Shown here piece after piece: positions 24,478 to 32,556 of a DNA stretch of 64,000 nucleotides. The DNA is from SIG565 sp045646145 (GTDB lineage Bacteria; Bacillota; Clostridia; Oscillospirales; Acutalibacteraceae). The stretch covers positions 1 to 64,000 of the forward strand of contig JAZRKE010000082.1 of assembly GCA_045646145.1 (NCBI GenBank), in the 5' to 3' direction. The position numbers and the translations under genes are program-made. Positions within the stretch are counted from its first letter, which is position 1. Every line of letters begins with the position of its first letter. The notes under the pieces were generated by a model. The model did no database searches. It was not told where the DNA came from and saw only the letters and a program-made list of their open reading frames with translations.

Positions 24478-24957
24478 TCACAGTGTGTTTTCGGTGGGCA
24501 GTGTAATAGTTTTTGGAAGTCCATCGGGAGAGGCGCCAAAAAATGTCATATCAAAGTTTTGAAGTGTGGTAACATCCTCAAAAACAGGGATATTTCTAAT
24601 CGTAAACGGTATATAGTTTTCTGCATTAATTTCAACATCGTAAAATACTGCCGAATTAATTAGTTGTGTTCCCGGTTGTTCGCTGATATCTTTTGGAATC
24701 GCAGGCAAAACTATATTTTCTGATTTTCCGCTTATATCGGTAATACCTGTTGCTACTATATTTTTGTTCTTGTCATATACCGTAAAATGGGCATTCGATA
24801 CAGGAAAGGTGTTTTGTGAATGGCTAACCGAAATAACCAGTATTCCCGTAGTGTTGTTTTTTGGTGGTGTATTGTCAGGGTTTATGTCATCTTTGAATTT
24901 GTTTTGTGTACTCATTTCTTTCAATTCTCTTATGTAATCATCAACAGTTTTAGCCAA
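24478..24957 (-). CDS. Small protein with a carboxypeptidase-regulatory-like beta domain
   Basis: 159 residues. A polar N-terminus with PPKN is followed by a beta sandwich typical of CarboxypepD_reg/transthyretin-like domains: GILVISVSHS, FPVSNAHFTVYDKNKNIVAT, GITDISGKSENIVLPAIP and YDVEINAENYIPFTIRNIPV. Such domains act as binding or structural modules. No signal peptide or membrane segment. It begins the two-gene unit with the SpoIID-like gene, so a shared spore-coat or cortex role is likely but unproven. Confidence 0.6.
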   Translation of the reverse strand: MAKTVDDYIRELKEMSTQNKFKDDINPDNTPPKNNTTGILVISVSHSQNTFPVSNAHFTVYDKNKNIVATGITDISGKSENIVLPAIPKDISEQPGTQLINSAVFYDVEINAENYIPFTIRNIPVFEDVTTLQNFDMTFFGASPDGLPKTITLPTENTL

Positions 24958-25263
24958 AATAAAACCTCCTATTAATACTCATAACATTGTATTCATATCA
25001 AAGGTATTCTGTGATTTAAAATCAAGAATTCTTAGAACAATCGGTTCGTGGAGTTCTTCGTTATTTATTGAATGTTTTGGTATTTTTTAAATCTGGTTTT
25101 ATAAAACAATTGTTGTTTTTGAATAAATATATTGATTTTTATTGTAAGGTTATATATCATAATAAATGGAATATATCGATAGTAATTAGATAACATTAAA
25201 CCTTTAAATTGTTTATATTTATTTCTAAGGATACATGTGATTTTATATAAAGTGGGTGTAAAA
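24958..25263. other. AT-rich intergenic stretch without a recognised gene
   Basis: Divergent spacer between the 159-residue gene and the beta-helix gene, very AT-rich. Apart from a possible AAGGA/GTG start at 25227-25239 for the beta-helix gene, I see no coding region, hairpin or RNA gene. Confidence 0.5.
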
Positions 25264-26766
25264 ATGAAAAAAGCAACACAAGATTTTTTATTAGAAGTAG
25301 AAAAATTATCTCTACAAAGAAAAAATAAGATTTTAAAAAGCAAGGATAATATTAAAATAACCGGTACAGCTTATTATGTTAGCAATACTGGAGATGATGA
25401 AAATGATGGCAGAACGCCACAAACTGCTTGGAAAACACTTGATAAGGTATCAAACGCTAAATTGAATGCAGGTGATGGTGTCTTTTTTTGTCGTGGTGAC
25501 TTATTTAGGGGCAGCGTATTGTGTCAAAACGGAGTAACATATGCGGCATATGGCGAATTAGAAAAACCGCGTTTTTATGGTTGGGATAAGAACCTTGCAG
25601 ATACTACCCTTTGGGAATTATTTGATAATGAGCATAATATTTGGAAATTAAAAGAAAAAATACTTGACTGCGGCACTCTCGTCTTTAATGATGGAGAAAA
25701 GCATAGCCGTAAACTTATACCATCTTATAAAAATTCGCATTTTGTCTGTCGAGATGATGAGACAAAAATTTTTGAAATGGCAAATGAAATGACAAAAGAT
25801 CTTGATATGTTTTGTTATTTTACCGATAAAATGTCAGTTGAACCCTCTAAAAACGAAGATTTTCCAGTTCCCATTGTTGATGATTATAGTTATGGGGATT
25901 TGTATTTGCGTTGTGATTTTGGAAATCCCGCTAAAGTGTTTACTTCTATTGAGGCAATTCCTAAGCGCATTATGTTTAGATGCAAAAACGTTGATAACAT
26001 ATGTATAGATAATCTTTGCATTAAATATTGTTGTTTTGGAGTTGCAGCTAGTGGGTATTTAATTAAAGGATTACATATTACGAACTGTGAAATTGGTTGG
26101 ATTGGAGGAAATATCCAAAATTATTTAGGTATGGATCCTAATTACCCGCAAGGCACACGAGGTTCTGTTACTAGATTTGGAAATGGTATTGAAATCTATG
26201 GTGGTTGTGATGACTATCAAGTGGATAACTGTTTAGTTTATCAAGTTTTTGATGCAGCGATGACTCATCAAGTTACAACAAATGGTAAGACTTATAAAAT
26301 GGAAAATATTAAATATTCTAATAATGTGATTGAAAACTGTGTTTATGGCGTTGAATATTTTCTTGAAAAAAATAATGGAGACACAAATAGCTATATTAAT
26401 AATTGCGAAATAGCAAATAATATAATTTGCTGTTCGGGTTATGGTTGGGGACAACAAAGACATAATATCTATACTCCCGCATTAATTAAAGGTTGGTCCT
26501 ATGAAAATACTGCCTATAACTATTCAATTCATGACAATATTTTTTATCGCGCGGCTTACCGAATGTTGCATCTTGTAGCTAAAGAAAAGGAAAGTTGCCC
26601 TATAATGTATAATAACACATATATTAACAAGCTCGGACAAACTCTCGGTCAGTATGGAGCTAATGAAATTGAAGAACCGGCTAATCACAGCTACGATGAA
26701 AGAGTAGAAGAAATTATAATTAGTGTTTTTGGTGACAAAAATGCGAAGGTATATTATATAGAATAA
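25264..26766 (+). CDS. Right-handed parallel beta-helix protein, pectate-lyase-like
   Basis: About 500 residues. YYVSNTGDDENDGRTPQTAW followed by KTLDKVSNA and LNAGDGVFFCRGDLFRGS is the usual opening of parallel beta-helix polysaccharide-active proteins. Repeated short N-rich strands follow (NICIDNLCIKYC, GLHITNCEIGWIGG, DYQVDNCLVYQVFDAA, IENCVYGVEYF). No signal peptide is present, although relatives are usually secreted. Asn codons and AT content look higher than in the flanking genes, hinting at acquisition. ATG 25264 was chosen; GTG 25237 with AAGGA upstream is a real alternative. The substrate cannot be told; single gene. Confidence 0.7.
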   Translation: MKKATQDFLLEVEKLSLQRKNKILKSKDNIKITGTAYYVSNTGDDENDGRTPQTAWKTLDKVSNAKLNAGDGVFFCRGDLFRGSVLCQNGVTYAAYGELEKPRFYGWDKNLADTTLWELFDNEHNIWKLKEKILDCGTLVFNDGEKHSRKLIPSYKNSHFVCRDDETKIFEMANEMTKDLDMFCYFTDKMSVEPSKNEDFPVPIVDDYSYGDLYLRCDFGNPAKVFTSIEAIPKRIMFRCKNVDNICIDNLCIKYCCFGVAASGYLIKGLHITNCEIGWIGGNIQNYLGMDPNYPQGTRGSVTRFGNGIEIYGGCDDYQVDNCLVYQVFDAAMTHQVTTNGKTYKMENIKYSNNVIENCVYGVEYFLEKNNGDTNSYINNCEIANNIICCSGYGWGQQRHNIYTPALIKGWSYENTAYNYSIHDNIFYRAAYRMLHLVAKEKESCPIMYNNTYINKLGQTLGQYGANEIEEPANHSYDERVEEIIISVFGDKNAKVYYIE

Positions 26767-26862
26767 AGTAATAATTTTTGTTTGTCTGCAAAGGCTTTAT
26801 AAAGACTCCGGTTCTTTTTTCCTCCCACGGTAAAGCAGTGGATAATTTCCTTTCCTATAGGC

Positions 26863-26920
26863 TTCAATTAAAAAAAGCACCGTAAAATCGGTGCTTAAAA
26901 TTTTGGCTGGGGGTGGCAGG
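26863..26920 (-). repeat. Direct repeat of tRNA-Gln 3' end plus terminator (distal copy)
   Basis: On the minus strand this copy reads CCTGCCACCCCCAGCC, then an A/T stretch, then the GGTGC hairpin and T run. It matches the true tRNA-Gln tail and terminator at 27049-27107 with a few changes. Only the last 16-17 bases of the tRNA are duplicated. Confidence 0.7.
26870..26900. terminator. Hairpin terminator, second copy
   Basis: AAGCACCG / CGGTGCTT with A and T tracts on both sides; on the minus strand it follows the duplicated tRNA-Gln tail. Nearly the same sequence recurs at 27054-27083. Confidence 0.65.
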
Positions 26921-27049
26921 GTACTCTGCGCTGTTTGTTTTTTATAACACTGCGGGTGTTACCGAAAAAACTTCACTGCTCGAGACTTCGCAGACCGACC
27001 GTATCACGCTCGGCTGCTTCGACGAACCGACGGTTCTTATCCTGCCACT
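26921..27049 (-). other. GC-richer structured segment between tRNA-tail repeats
   Basis: About 130 bases clearly less AT-rich than the flanks, with no convincing reading frame. Its ends are inverted: GGTGGCAGGGTA at 26912-26923 faces TATCCTGCCACTC at 27038-27050. Short inner complementarities (GAACCGTCGGTTC; CTGCGAAG with CTTCG) suggest a folded RNA. I do not recognise the family. Confidence 0.4.
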
Positions 27050-27053
27050 CAAT

Positions 27054-27083
27054 TTAAAAAAAGCACCAATTTTATGGTGCTTT
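27054..27083. terminator. Terminator after the tRNA-His/tRNA-Gln unit
   Basis: AAGCACCA / TGGTGCTT hairpin; on the minus strand a T tract follows. Confidence 0.75.
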
Positions 27084-27091
27084 TAAAATAT

Positions 27092-27166
27092 TGGCTGGGG
27101 TGGCAGGATTCGAACCTACGAGTGCAGCAGTCAAAGTGCTGTGTCTTACCGCTTGACGACACCCCA
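27092..27166 (-). tRNA. tRNA-Gln (UUG)
   Basis: Cloverleaf on the minus strand: acceptor TGGGGTG / CACCCCA, anticodon loop CTTTGAC giving UUG, T-arm GTAGGTTCGAATCC. Discriminator G and an encoded CCA (plus-strand TGG at 27092-27094). It follows tRNA-His in the same transcript. Confidence 0.95.
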
Positions 27167-27194
27167 TAATAAATAGGTCAGAAAAATAAAAAAA

Positions 27195-27272
27195 TGGGGT
27201 GGAAGATGGGACTCGAACCCACGATCTCCAGTGCCACAAACTGGCGCTTTAACCAACTAAGCTACATCCACC
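27195..27272 (-). tRNA. tRNA-His (GUG)
   Basis: Minus-strand cloverleaf with anticodon loop TTTGTGG (GUG), T-arm GTGGGTTCGAGTCCC, and the extra 5' G (-1) opposite C73 that marks tRNA-His. The acceptor has one T-T mismatch at pair 6-67. CCA is encoded. Confidence 0.95.
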
Positions 27273-27284
27273 GCATATGTTTCA

Positions 27285-27312
27285 ATTATACCATAAAAAT
27301 GCCTTTTGTCAA
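27285..27312 (-). promoter_or_regulatory. Promoter of the tRNA-His/tRNA-Gln unit
   Basis: On the minus strand TTGACA (plus 27307-27312), a 16-base spacer and TATAAT (plus 27285-27290), 12 bases before the tRNA-His 5' end. Confidence 0.85.
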
Positions 27313-27320
27313 TACTGAAT

Positions 27321-28364
27321 TTAAAAAATATCGGCAGAAATTTTGCCGCAATATTTTTTAGAATCAACCGAGCAAATAAATGCTATAATGGTTAATAGTA
27401 ATAGCAAGGTTAAAACAACAGAATTATCTGCAAATATAATTTTTTCTGAGATGTTTCCCATAGTTTGAACATTTAATTCTAAAATTTTAAGGATAATATA
27501 CGTAAAGGTAACACTGAAGTATGAATGAATTAATCTTGATAGGATGATTTTAAAAATACTTGGAGAGAATGCTTTAGAAATTGATAAAACCTGAAAAATA
27601 ATAGAAAAACTTGCAAAACTAAGAATTATTGCAAGAATATACACATTATTTGTTGTAAGTATCGCGTTGCTTATTTCGAGTGTGTAGTTAACTGACTTAT
27701 TAAAAAAATCTGGAATATCACAACTCTTTAAAATGCCTAAAAATGTTGAACAAACAACAATATAACCGGAAATATTAAGCATAGCGTAGCTCGAGTCTGA
27801 AACAGAAGAAACAAAAATATCGACAAATGAATTTTCTTTTTGATTAATTAAAGATATTTCCTGAGAAAACTTTCTTGAAATAATTAAAAAGATTAAAAAA
27901 GAGGATAGAAATTGAGAAGCGTATAATATTATTCCGAGTTTATACGATTTCAAAATTCCTCCACCAACAGCTAAAATACTGAAAGCAGGTCCTGAATTTA
28001 TTGAGCAAAATAATAATAATTCCGCATCGGTATTGCTGATTTCTCCATTTTCGAATTTTTCGTTTATTAGTTTAGAGCCAGTTGGGTATCCGCCTAAATT
28101 AGAGAGTAAAAAAATAATAAAATTATCCTTAAGATGTTTAATTTTCTTAGGAAAAGGGAGTGCGTTTAGCGCTCTGCTTTTATATATGATTAAAGTGCAG
28201 ACTAAAAAAGGAAAAAGGGTTGGTATAATTACATTACCTGCGAGTAAAAGTCCGTTTTTTGCCGACTCTTTTGCTGAATCCGGGTTTATAAACAATAATG
28301 TTAAGGTTATCATTAAAAAACATATTATTAAAATATTTTTTCCTGTAACTATTAAGGATTTCAA
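27321..28364 (-). CDS. ylbJ: Sporulation integral membrane protein YlbJ (SpoVV)
   Basis: 347 residues with about eight membrane segments and the nucleoside-recognition (Gate) type repeats: GNVIIPTLFPFLVC early, the SNLGGYPTGSKLI motif near residue 95, INSGPAFSILAVGGGIL, and NISGYIVVCSTFLG in the second half. YlbJ/SpoVV moves dipicolinate across the outer forespore membrane in Bacillus; dipicolinate synthase is encoded at 10.9-12.3 kb. The start is TTG 28364 behind GGGGTGA. It is divergent from yqfC. Confidence 0.92.
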   Translation of the reverse strand: MKSLIVTGKNILIICFLMITLTLLFINPDSAKESAKNGLLLAGNVIIPTLFPFLVCTLIIYKSRALNALPFPKKIKHLKDNFIIFLLSNLGGYPTGSKLINEKFENGEISNTDAELLLFCSINSGPAFSILAVGGGILKSYKLGIILYASQFLSSFLIFLIISRKFSQEISLINQKENSFVDIFVSSVSDSSYAMLNISGYIVVCSTFLGILKSCDIPDFFNKSVNYTLEISNAILTTNNVYILAIILSFASFSIIFQVLSISKAFSPSIFKIILSRLIHSYFSVTFTYIILKILELNVQTMGNISEKIIFADNSVVLTLLLLLTIIAFICSVDSKKYCGKISADIF

Positions 28365-28441
28365 GAAATCACCCCAAAAATATTATTATGAATTATTAAC
28401 GCATAGAATTCATATTTTATTTTAGAAGGCACGGTGTTAAT

Positions 28442-28741
28442 ATGAGTAAAAAAATAAAAATTGGTATTAAGAAGAGTAGTAATAAATTTAAATTGATTGG
28501 CTTTGAGGAGGATATACCCGATTCTTTAATAGGGTCAATGCCTGTGATTGTATTAACGGGTAATACGAAATGTACTCTTGAAGGAAATTGCTCAATTATT
28601 GAATATGAAGAGGGAATGGTTAAAATCAGTTTTAAAAACGGTTTTTTGACATTTTTAGGTGAAAATTTTAATATATCGGTTTTTGATAATAACCGTATAG
28701 CATTTGATGGTAAAATTTTATCAATAGAGTTTTCCTGTTAG
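28442..28741 (+). CDS. yqfC: Sporulation protein YqfC (YabP/YqfC family)
   Basis: 99 residues, nearly all beta strands: GSMPVIVLTGNTKCTLEGNC, IIEYEEGMVKISFKNG and FLTFLGENFNISVFDNNRIAFDGKI match the YabP/YqfC family. YqfC is a sigma-E-dependent mother-cell protein and is nearly always encoded next to yqfD, as here with an eight-base gap. Biochemical role unknown. Confidence 0.9.
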   Translation: MSKKIKIGIKKSSNKFKLIGFEEDIPDSLIGSMPVIVLTGNTKCTLEGNCSIIEYEEGMVKISFKNGFLTFLGENFNISVFDNNRIAFDGKILSIEFSC

Positions 28742-28749
28742 GTGGATTT

Positions 28750-29916
28750 ATGTTTTTAATTAATATATACAGATTTATTTTCGGGTTTGTTGAAATTATT
28801 GTTTCAGGTGAATTTTGTGAAAAAATACTTAATTTATTTGCTGCTAATAAGGTAACTGTTTGGGATATAAAAAGAAATCATAAAGAGATTCGCTTAAAAA
28901 TTTATATACGTGACTTTAAACATATTCGCAAAATACGCGGTAAATCAAAATTACATATTAAAATTATTGAAAAATTTGGTATTATTTTCATAATTAAAAG
29001 ATATTTTAAAAGAATAGGTATTCCTGTAGGAATTTTGATGTTTTTTACAACACTGTATGTTCTTTCGTTGTTTGTTTGGAATATTACAGTAACGGGAAAC
29101 AAAAAAGTTAGCACTTTGGAAATTGAAAATTATTGCAGTCAGCTAGGAGTAAGGCAAGGGGTTTTATTATCTGAAATACACCCTCAGCTCCTAAGAGAAA
29201 AGCTTTTGCTTGAATGTGACGGGCTTTCCTGGTGCTCATTTAATATAGAGGGCTCTAAAATTACTGTAAATGTAAGTGAAATTTCCGAAAACTCCGGTGA
29301 GAATAGCCCTTCGAACATAGTTTCTGATTATGATTGTATAATCAGCAATTTATATGTTGAATCGGGTATTGCAAATGTAAAAAAAGGAGATGCAGTACGT
29401 AAAGGAGAGCTTCTTGTAAGCGGTATTTCTGATGTTGATGAAATTAATAGGTTTGTAAAATCAAAGGCTCTTATTACAGCGGAAATTCACGAAAATGTTA
29501 CTGTAAGCGGTAACTTTTCCGGGGAAAAGAATGTTTTTAGCGGGGAAATCAAGGAAAAATGTGTTTTTGACTTTTTCGGTCTTAGAATACCATTATTTTT
29601 AGGTGAAGTTTATGGCGAATATGCTGAGCAATTAAATGTGAAAAAATTGCAATTTTTTGGAGAAAAAATACCTATAACCATATATAGTAAAACATTTTAT
29701 ATGCAGACTAATCAGCCTTATAACTTTTCCCGAGAAGAACTTTTATCGCGGCTTACAATCGAAATTGAAGAAAAAATTTCAGAAATTACGGATACTTATG
29801 AAATAATCTCAAGAAATATTATGGAGAATGATAACACACTTGTTATAAGTTATGATATAAAATATACAAAAAATATAGGTTTGGAAGAAAAATTAATATT
29901 TAATGTTTCAAATTAG
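28750..29916 (+). CDS. yqfD: Sporulation protein YqfD
   Basis: 388 residues. A cytoplasmic N-terminal part of about 90 residues precedes one membrane segment (RIGIPVGILMFFTTLYVLSL), then WNITVTGNKKVSTLEIENYC, a POTRA-like domain, and a C-terminal beta-rich region with GIANVKKGDAVRKGELLVSG, which resembles a biotinyl-lipoyl-like hairpin. This is the standard YqfD layout; the protein is required for sporulation in Bacillus and is linked to the SpoIIIA-SpoIIQ channel in recent work. Start ATG behind TTAGGTGG. Confidence 0.92.
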   Translation: MFLINIYRFIFGFVEIIVSGEFCEKILNLFAANKVTVWDIKRNHKEIRLKIYIRDFKHIRKIRGKSKLHIKIIEKFGIIFIIKRYFKRIGIPVGILMFFTTLYVLSLFVWNITVTGNKKVSTLEIENYCSQLGVRQGVLLSEIHPQLLREKLLLECDGLSWCSFNIEGSKITVNVSEISENSGENSPSNIVSDYDCIISNLYVESGIANVKKGDAVRKGELLVSGISDVDEINRFVKSKALITAEIHENVTVSGNFSGEKNVFSGEIKEKCVFDFFGLRIPLFLGEVYGEYAEQLNVKKLQFFGEKIPITIYSKTFYMQTNQPYNFSREELLSRLTIEIEEKISEITDTYEIISRNIMENDNTLVISYDIKYTKNIGLEEKLIFNVSN

Positions 29917-29956
29917 GATAAAATATGTTATAATAAATCGATAAATCCTTAGGAGA

Positions 29957-30940
29957 GTGAAAATCACGGAAAAAATTATTAAAATTAAAAATATTGACCA
30001 TATTTCAGTTTTGTTCGGTAATTTTGACGAAAATATAGGTGTTATTGAAAAACGCTGTAATGTGATGATAACCTTTCATAACGACATCCTGAAAATTAAA
30101 GGTAGCGACGATTCTATCGAAACCGCTTACAAGGTTATAGACGGACTTTTTTCTCTCATTGAAAAGGGTGAAACCGTTACTGAGCAAAACATTGATTATA
30201 TTATAGGATTGGTAGAAGAGGGAGATGCTTCAAGCATTCAAGAACTCAAAAATGCGGAGTGTATAGCTGTAACGTCTCGCGGAAAGCCTGTGAAGCCCAA
30301 AACTCTGGGTCAACAGAAATATGTTTCTGCAATTAAGAAAAACACTATTACTATAGGTGTTGGTCCTGCGGGTACCGGTAAAACCTATTTGGCTGTAGCT
30401 ATGGCTGTGGTTGCGTTCCGTTCAAAGCAAGTAGGCAGAATTATATTAACGCGTCCTGCGGTTGAAGCGGGAGAGAGCCTTGGCTTTTTACCGGGCGACC
30501 TTCAGCAGAAAGTAGACCCATATTTGCGGCCGTTATATGATGCACTTTATGAAATGCTTGGTCCCGAAACTTTTTTAAGATGTCAGGAAAGAGGCGAAAT
30601 TGAGGTAGCTCCCTTGGCCTATATGCGAGGAAGAACCTTGGAGGATAGCTTTATTATTCTCGACGAAGCGCAAAACACAACCAGTGAGCAAATGAAAATG
30701 TTCTTAACACGACTTGGTGCCAACTCAAAGATCGTCGTAACAGGTGATATTACCCAGATAGATTTACCTTCGGGCAAAAAATCGGGACTGAAAGAATGTA
30801 TTAATTTGCTTAAAAATATTGAGAACATTTCAATTATTAAATTGTCCGGCAGAGATGTTGTAAGACATAAGCTTGTTCAGGAAATCATTAAAGCATATGA
30901 AAAGAATGAAGAAAGGAAGAGAAAAAATGATAAAGGTTAA
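29957..30940 (+). CDS. phoH: PhoH-like ATPase
   Basis: 327 residues. An N-terminal KH-like domain (about 1-110) is followed by the PhoH P-loop NTPase with GVGPAGTGKTYLAVA, the TRPAVEAGESLGFLPGDL signature, Walker B FIILDEAQN and VVTGDITQIDLP. PhoH proteins are thought to act on RNA, in a cluster with YbeY and Era as here. GTG 29957 is the first in-frame start but lies one base after its AGGAG; ATC 29963 or ACG 29966 would have correct spacing. The start is therefore uncertain. Confidence 0.93.
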   Translation: MKITEKIIKIKNIDHISVLFGNFDENIGVIEKRCNVMITFHNDILKIKGSDDSIETAYKVIDGLFSLIEKGETVTEQNIDYIIGLVEEGDASSIQELKNAECIAVTSRGKPVKPKTLGQQKYVSAIKKNTITIGVGPAGTGKTYLAVAMAVVAFRSKQVGRIILTRPAVEAGESLGFLPGDLQQKVDPYLRPLYDALYEMLGPETFLRCQERGEIEVAPLAYMRGRTLEDSFIILDEAQNTTSEQMKMFLTRLGANSKIVVTGDITQIDLPSGKKSGLKECINLLKNIENISIIKLSGRDVVRHKLVQEIIKAYEKNEERKRKNDKG

Positions 30941-31412
30941 GGTAAATATATCCGATAGACAAAAGGCCTTAAAATTACCGACAGGTATAAGACTTCTTGT
31001 TCGCAAATCCTGTGTTGCGACACTTAATGAAGAAAACTTCCCTGAGAATGCAGAGGTAAATGTAACTTTTGTTGACGATAATGAAATTAAAAGAATGAAT
31101 ACCGAGTTCAGAAACATTGAGAACTCAACCGATGTTCTATCTTTTCCACTGGGTGTTGATGGTGTGTATGACACTAATCCCGAAACAAATAATAAAATGC
31201 TTGGTGATATAGTTATTTCTGTGGAACACGCTTTTTCTCAGGCGGAGTTGTACGGACATACCTTAGAACGTGAGATTTCATTTTTAACCGTTCATTCAAT
31301 GCTTCATTTATTAGGTTACGACCATATTGAAGGCGGATTAGAAGCCGCAATTATGCGCGAGAAGGAAGAAAAAATATTAGATAATCTTGGCCTTGCTATT
31401 GTTAAGGATTAG
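30927..31412 (+). CDS. ybeY: Endoribonuclease YbeY
   Basis: 161 residues. The zinc-binding triad is in TVHSMLHLLGYDH, the hallmark HGxLHLxGYDH with Ser in place of Gly at the third position, and FRNIENSTDVLSFPLG is the other conserved block. YbeY matures 16S rRNA 3' ends and supports ribosome quality control. ATG 30927 follows GGAAGAG and overlaps the phoH stop by 14 bases; in-frame starts further upstream lie well inside phoH. An acyl or nucleotide-handling gene usually between phoH and era (pgpH, dgkA, cdd) is missing. Confidence 0.94.
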   Translation: MIKVKVNISDRQKALKLPTGIRLLVRKSCVATLNEENFPENAEVNVTFVDDNEIKRMNTEFRNIENSTDVLSFPLGVDGVYDTNPETNNKMLGDIVISVEHAFSQAELYGHTLEREISFLTVHSMLHLLGYDHIEGGLEAAIMREKEEKILDNLGLAIVKD

Positions 31413-31420
31413 GAGTGAAT

Positions 31421-32341
31421 ATGGCAACAAAATCAGCTTTTATAAGTATAATTGGAAGAGCAAACGTCGGAAAATCATCTTTTTTAAATAAAGTGCTTAA
31501 CGAAAAGGTGTCTATAGTATCGGACAAGCCTCAGACAACGCGAACTAAAATTATGGGTGTTAAAACAGAGGGCGATACTCAGTTTGTTTTTATTGATACG
31601 CCTGGCTTCCATAAACCAAAAAATATTTTGGGCGAAAAAATGATTAAAGCGGTAGGTGAAGGACTTACAGATGTAGATGCTGCTTTACTCATTGTTGAGT
31701 CTGTACCGCGCTTTAAATGGGATGGCGATAATCTGCCTGCTGCGGAGCTTGAGCTTATTGAAAATCTCAAAAAACGCAAAATCCCTGCAATTTTGGGAAT
31801 TAACAAAATTGATTTACTCGAAGATAAAGAAGAACTTTTTGCGATTATTAACGCATATATTTCTGTATTTGATTTCGATTCTGTTGTTCCTTTTTCAGCC
31901 AGGACGGGCGATGGTGTAGATATCCTCGTAAAAGAAGCGAAAAAATTTGCAAAGGAATCGGTGCATTATTTTGCAGATAATGAGGTAACCGACCAATCAG
32001 ATAAGGTTATTGTGTCTGAACTCATCCGTGAAAAACTTTTGCGACTGCTTTCCCATGAGGTTCCTCACGGTATTGCGGTTGATATTGAGCGTTTTTTTGA
32101 GCGTGATACAAAATTTGGTGAGCCTGTTTTAGAGGTTGAGGCTGTAATCTATTGTGAAAAGGATACCCATAAAGGCATTATTATAGGCAAAGGCGGAGCA
32201 ATGCTTAAACGCATTGGAAGCCTTGCGCGGCGTGATATTGAGTCGTTTTTCGGAATTAAAGCAAACCTTAAACTTTGGGTGAAGGTTAAAGAGGATTGGC
32301 GTAACCGGCAATCCTTAATTCACACCTTCGGTCTTGATTAG
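31421..32341 (+). CDS. era: GTPase Era
   Basis: 306 residues. Full set of G motifs: GRANVGKSSFLNKV, the switch region KPQTTRTKIMGV, DTPGFHKPKN, NKIDLL and FSARTGDGVDIL; the C-terminal KH domain carries IIGKGGAMLKRIGSLARRDIE. Era binds 16S rRNA and checks 30S assembly. ATG 31421 lies five bases after AGGAG; GTG 31415 overlaps that site. Confidence 0.97.
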   Translation: MATKSAFISIIGRANVGKSSFLNKVLNEKVSIVSDKPQTTRTKIMGVKTEGDTQFVFIDTPGFHKPKNILGEKMIKAVGEGLTDVDAALLIVESVPRFKWDGDNLPAAELELIENLKKRKIPAILGINKIDLLEDKEELFAIINAYISVFDFDSVVPFSARTGDGVDILVKEAKKFAKESVHYFADNEVTDQSDKVIVSELIREKLLRLLSHEVPHGIAVDIERFFERDTKFGEPVLEVEAVIYCEKDTHKGIIIGKGGAMLKRIGSLARRDIESFFGIKANLKLWVKVKEDWRNRQSLIHTFGLD

Positions 32342-32406
32342 TAATATTTTTCCTTAAATATAATTAACCGTTTCTGTAAACATTAATTTGTGTCGGAGGG
32401 ATACAG

Positions 32407-32556
32407 ATGAATGTTAACGAAGCTTGGAATATATTTACTAAAAACGGTTCACCGCTCAGCTATATTGAATACTCAAAGCTTAAAATGCAGGAGGTAGAAA
32501 ATGCAGAAATCCACCAAGGCTCTTGTAATAAAAGTGATGGATGTCAAGGAAAATGA
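32407..32556 (+). CDS. YqzL-like small protein
   Basis: A 49-codon ORF with a strong GGAGG seven bases before ATG. The opening NEAWNIFTKNGSPLSYIEYS fits the YqzL pattern (aromatic residues W..F...G....Y) and the position between era and recO is the conserved place of yqzL in Firmicutes. Unusually, the reading frame runs 56 bases into recO, so the last 18 or so residues overlap another frame. Function unknown. Confidence 0.65.
   Translation: MNVNEAWNIFTKNGSPLSYIEYSKLKMQEVENAEIHQGSCNKSDGCQGK

Noticed and set aside
26905..27050. A third tRNA gene in the repeat region
   Set aside because: Only the acceptor 3' end and terminator are repeated; no D-arm, anticodon arm or T-arm can be folded.
28390..28441. 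Sigma-E promoters for ylbJ and yqfC in their shared spacer
   Set aside because: CATAATAA and CATATT tracts exist, but in this AT-rich spacer no pair with 14-base spacing and good agreement was found.
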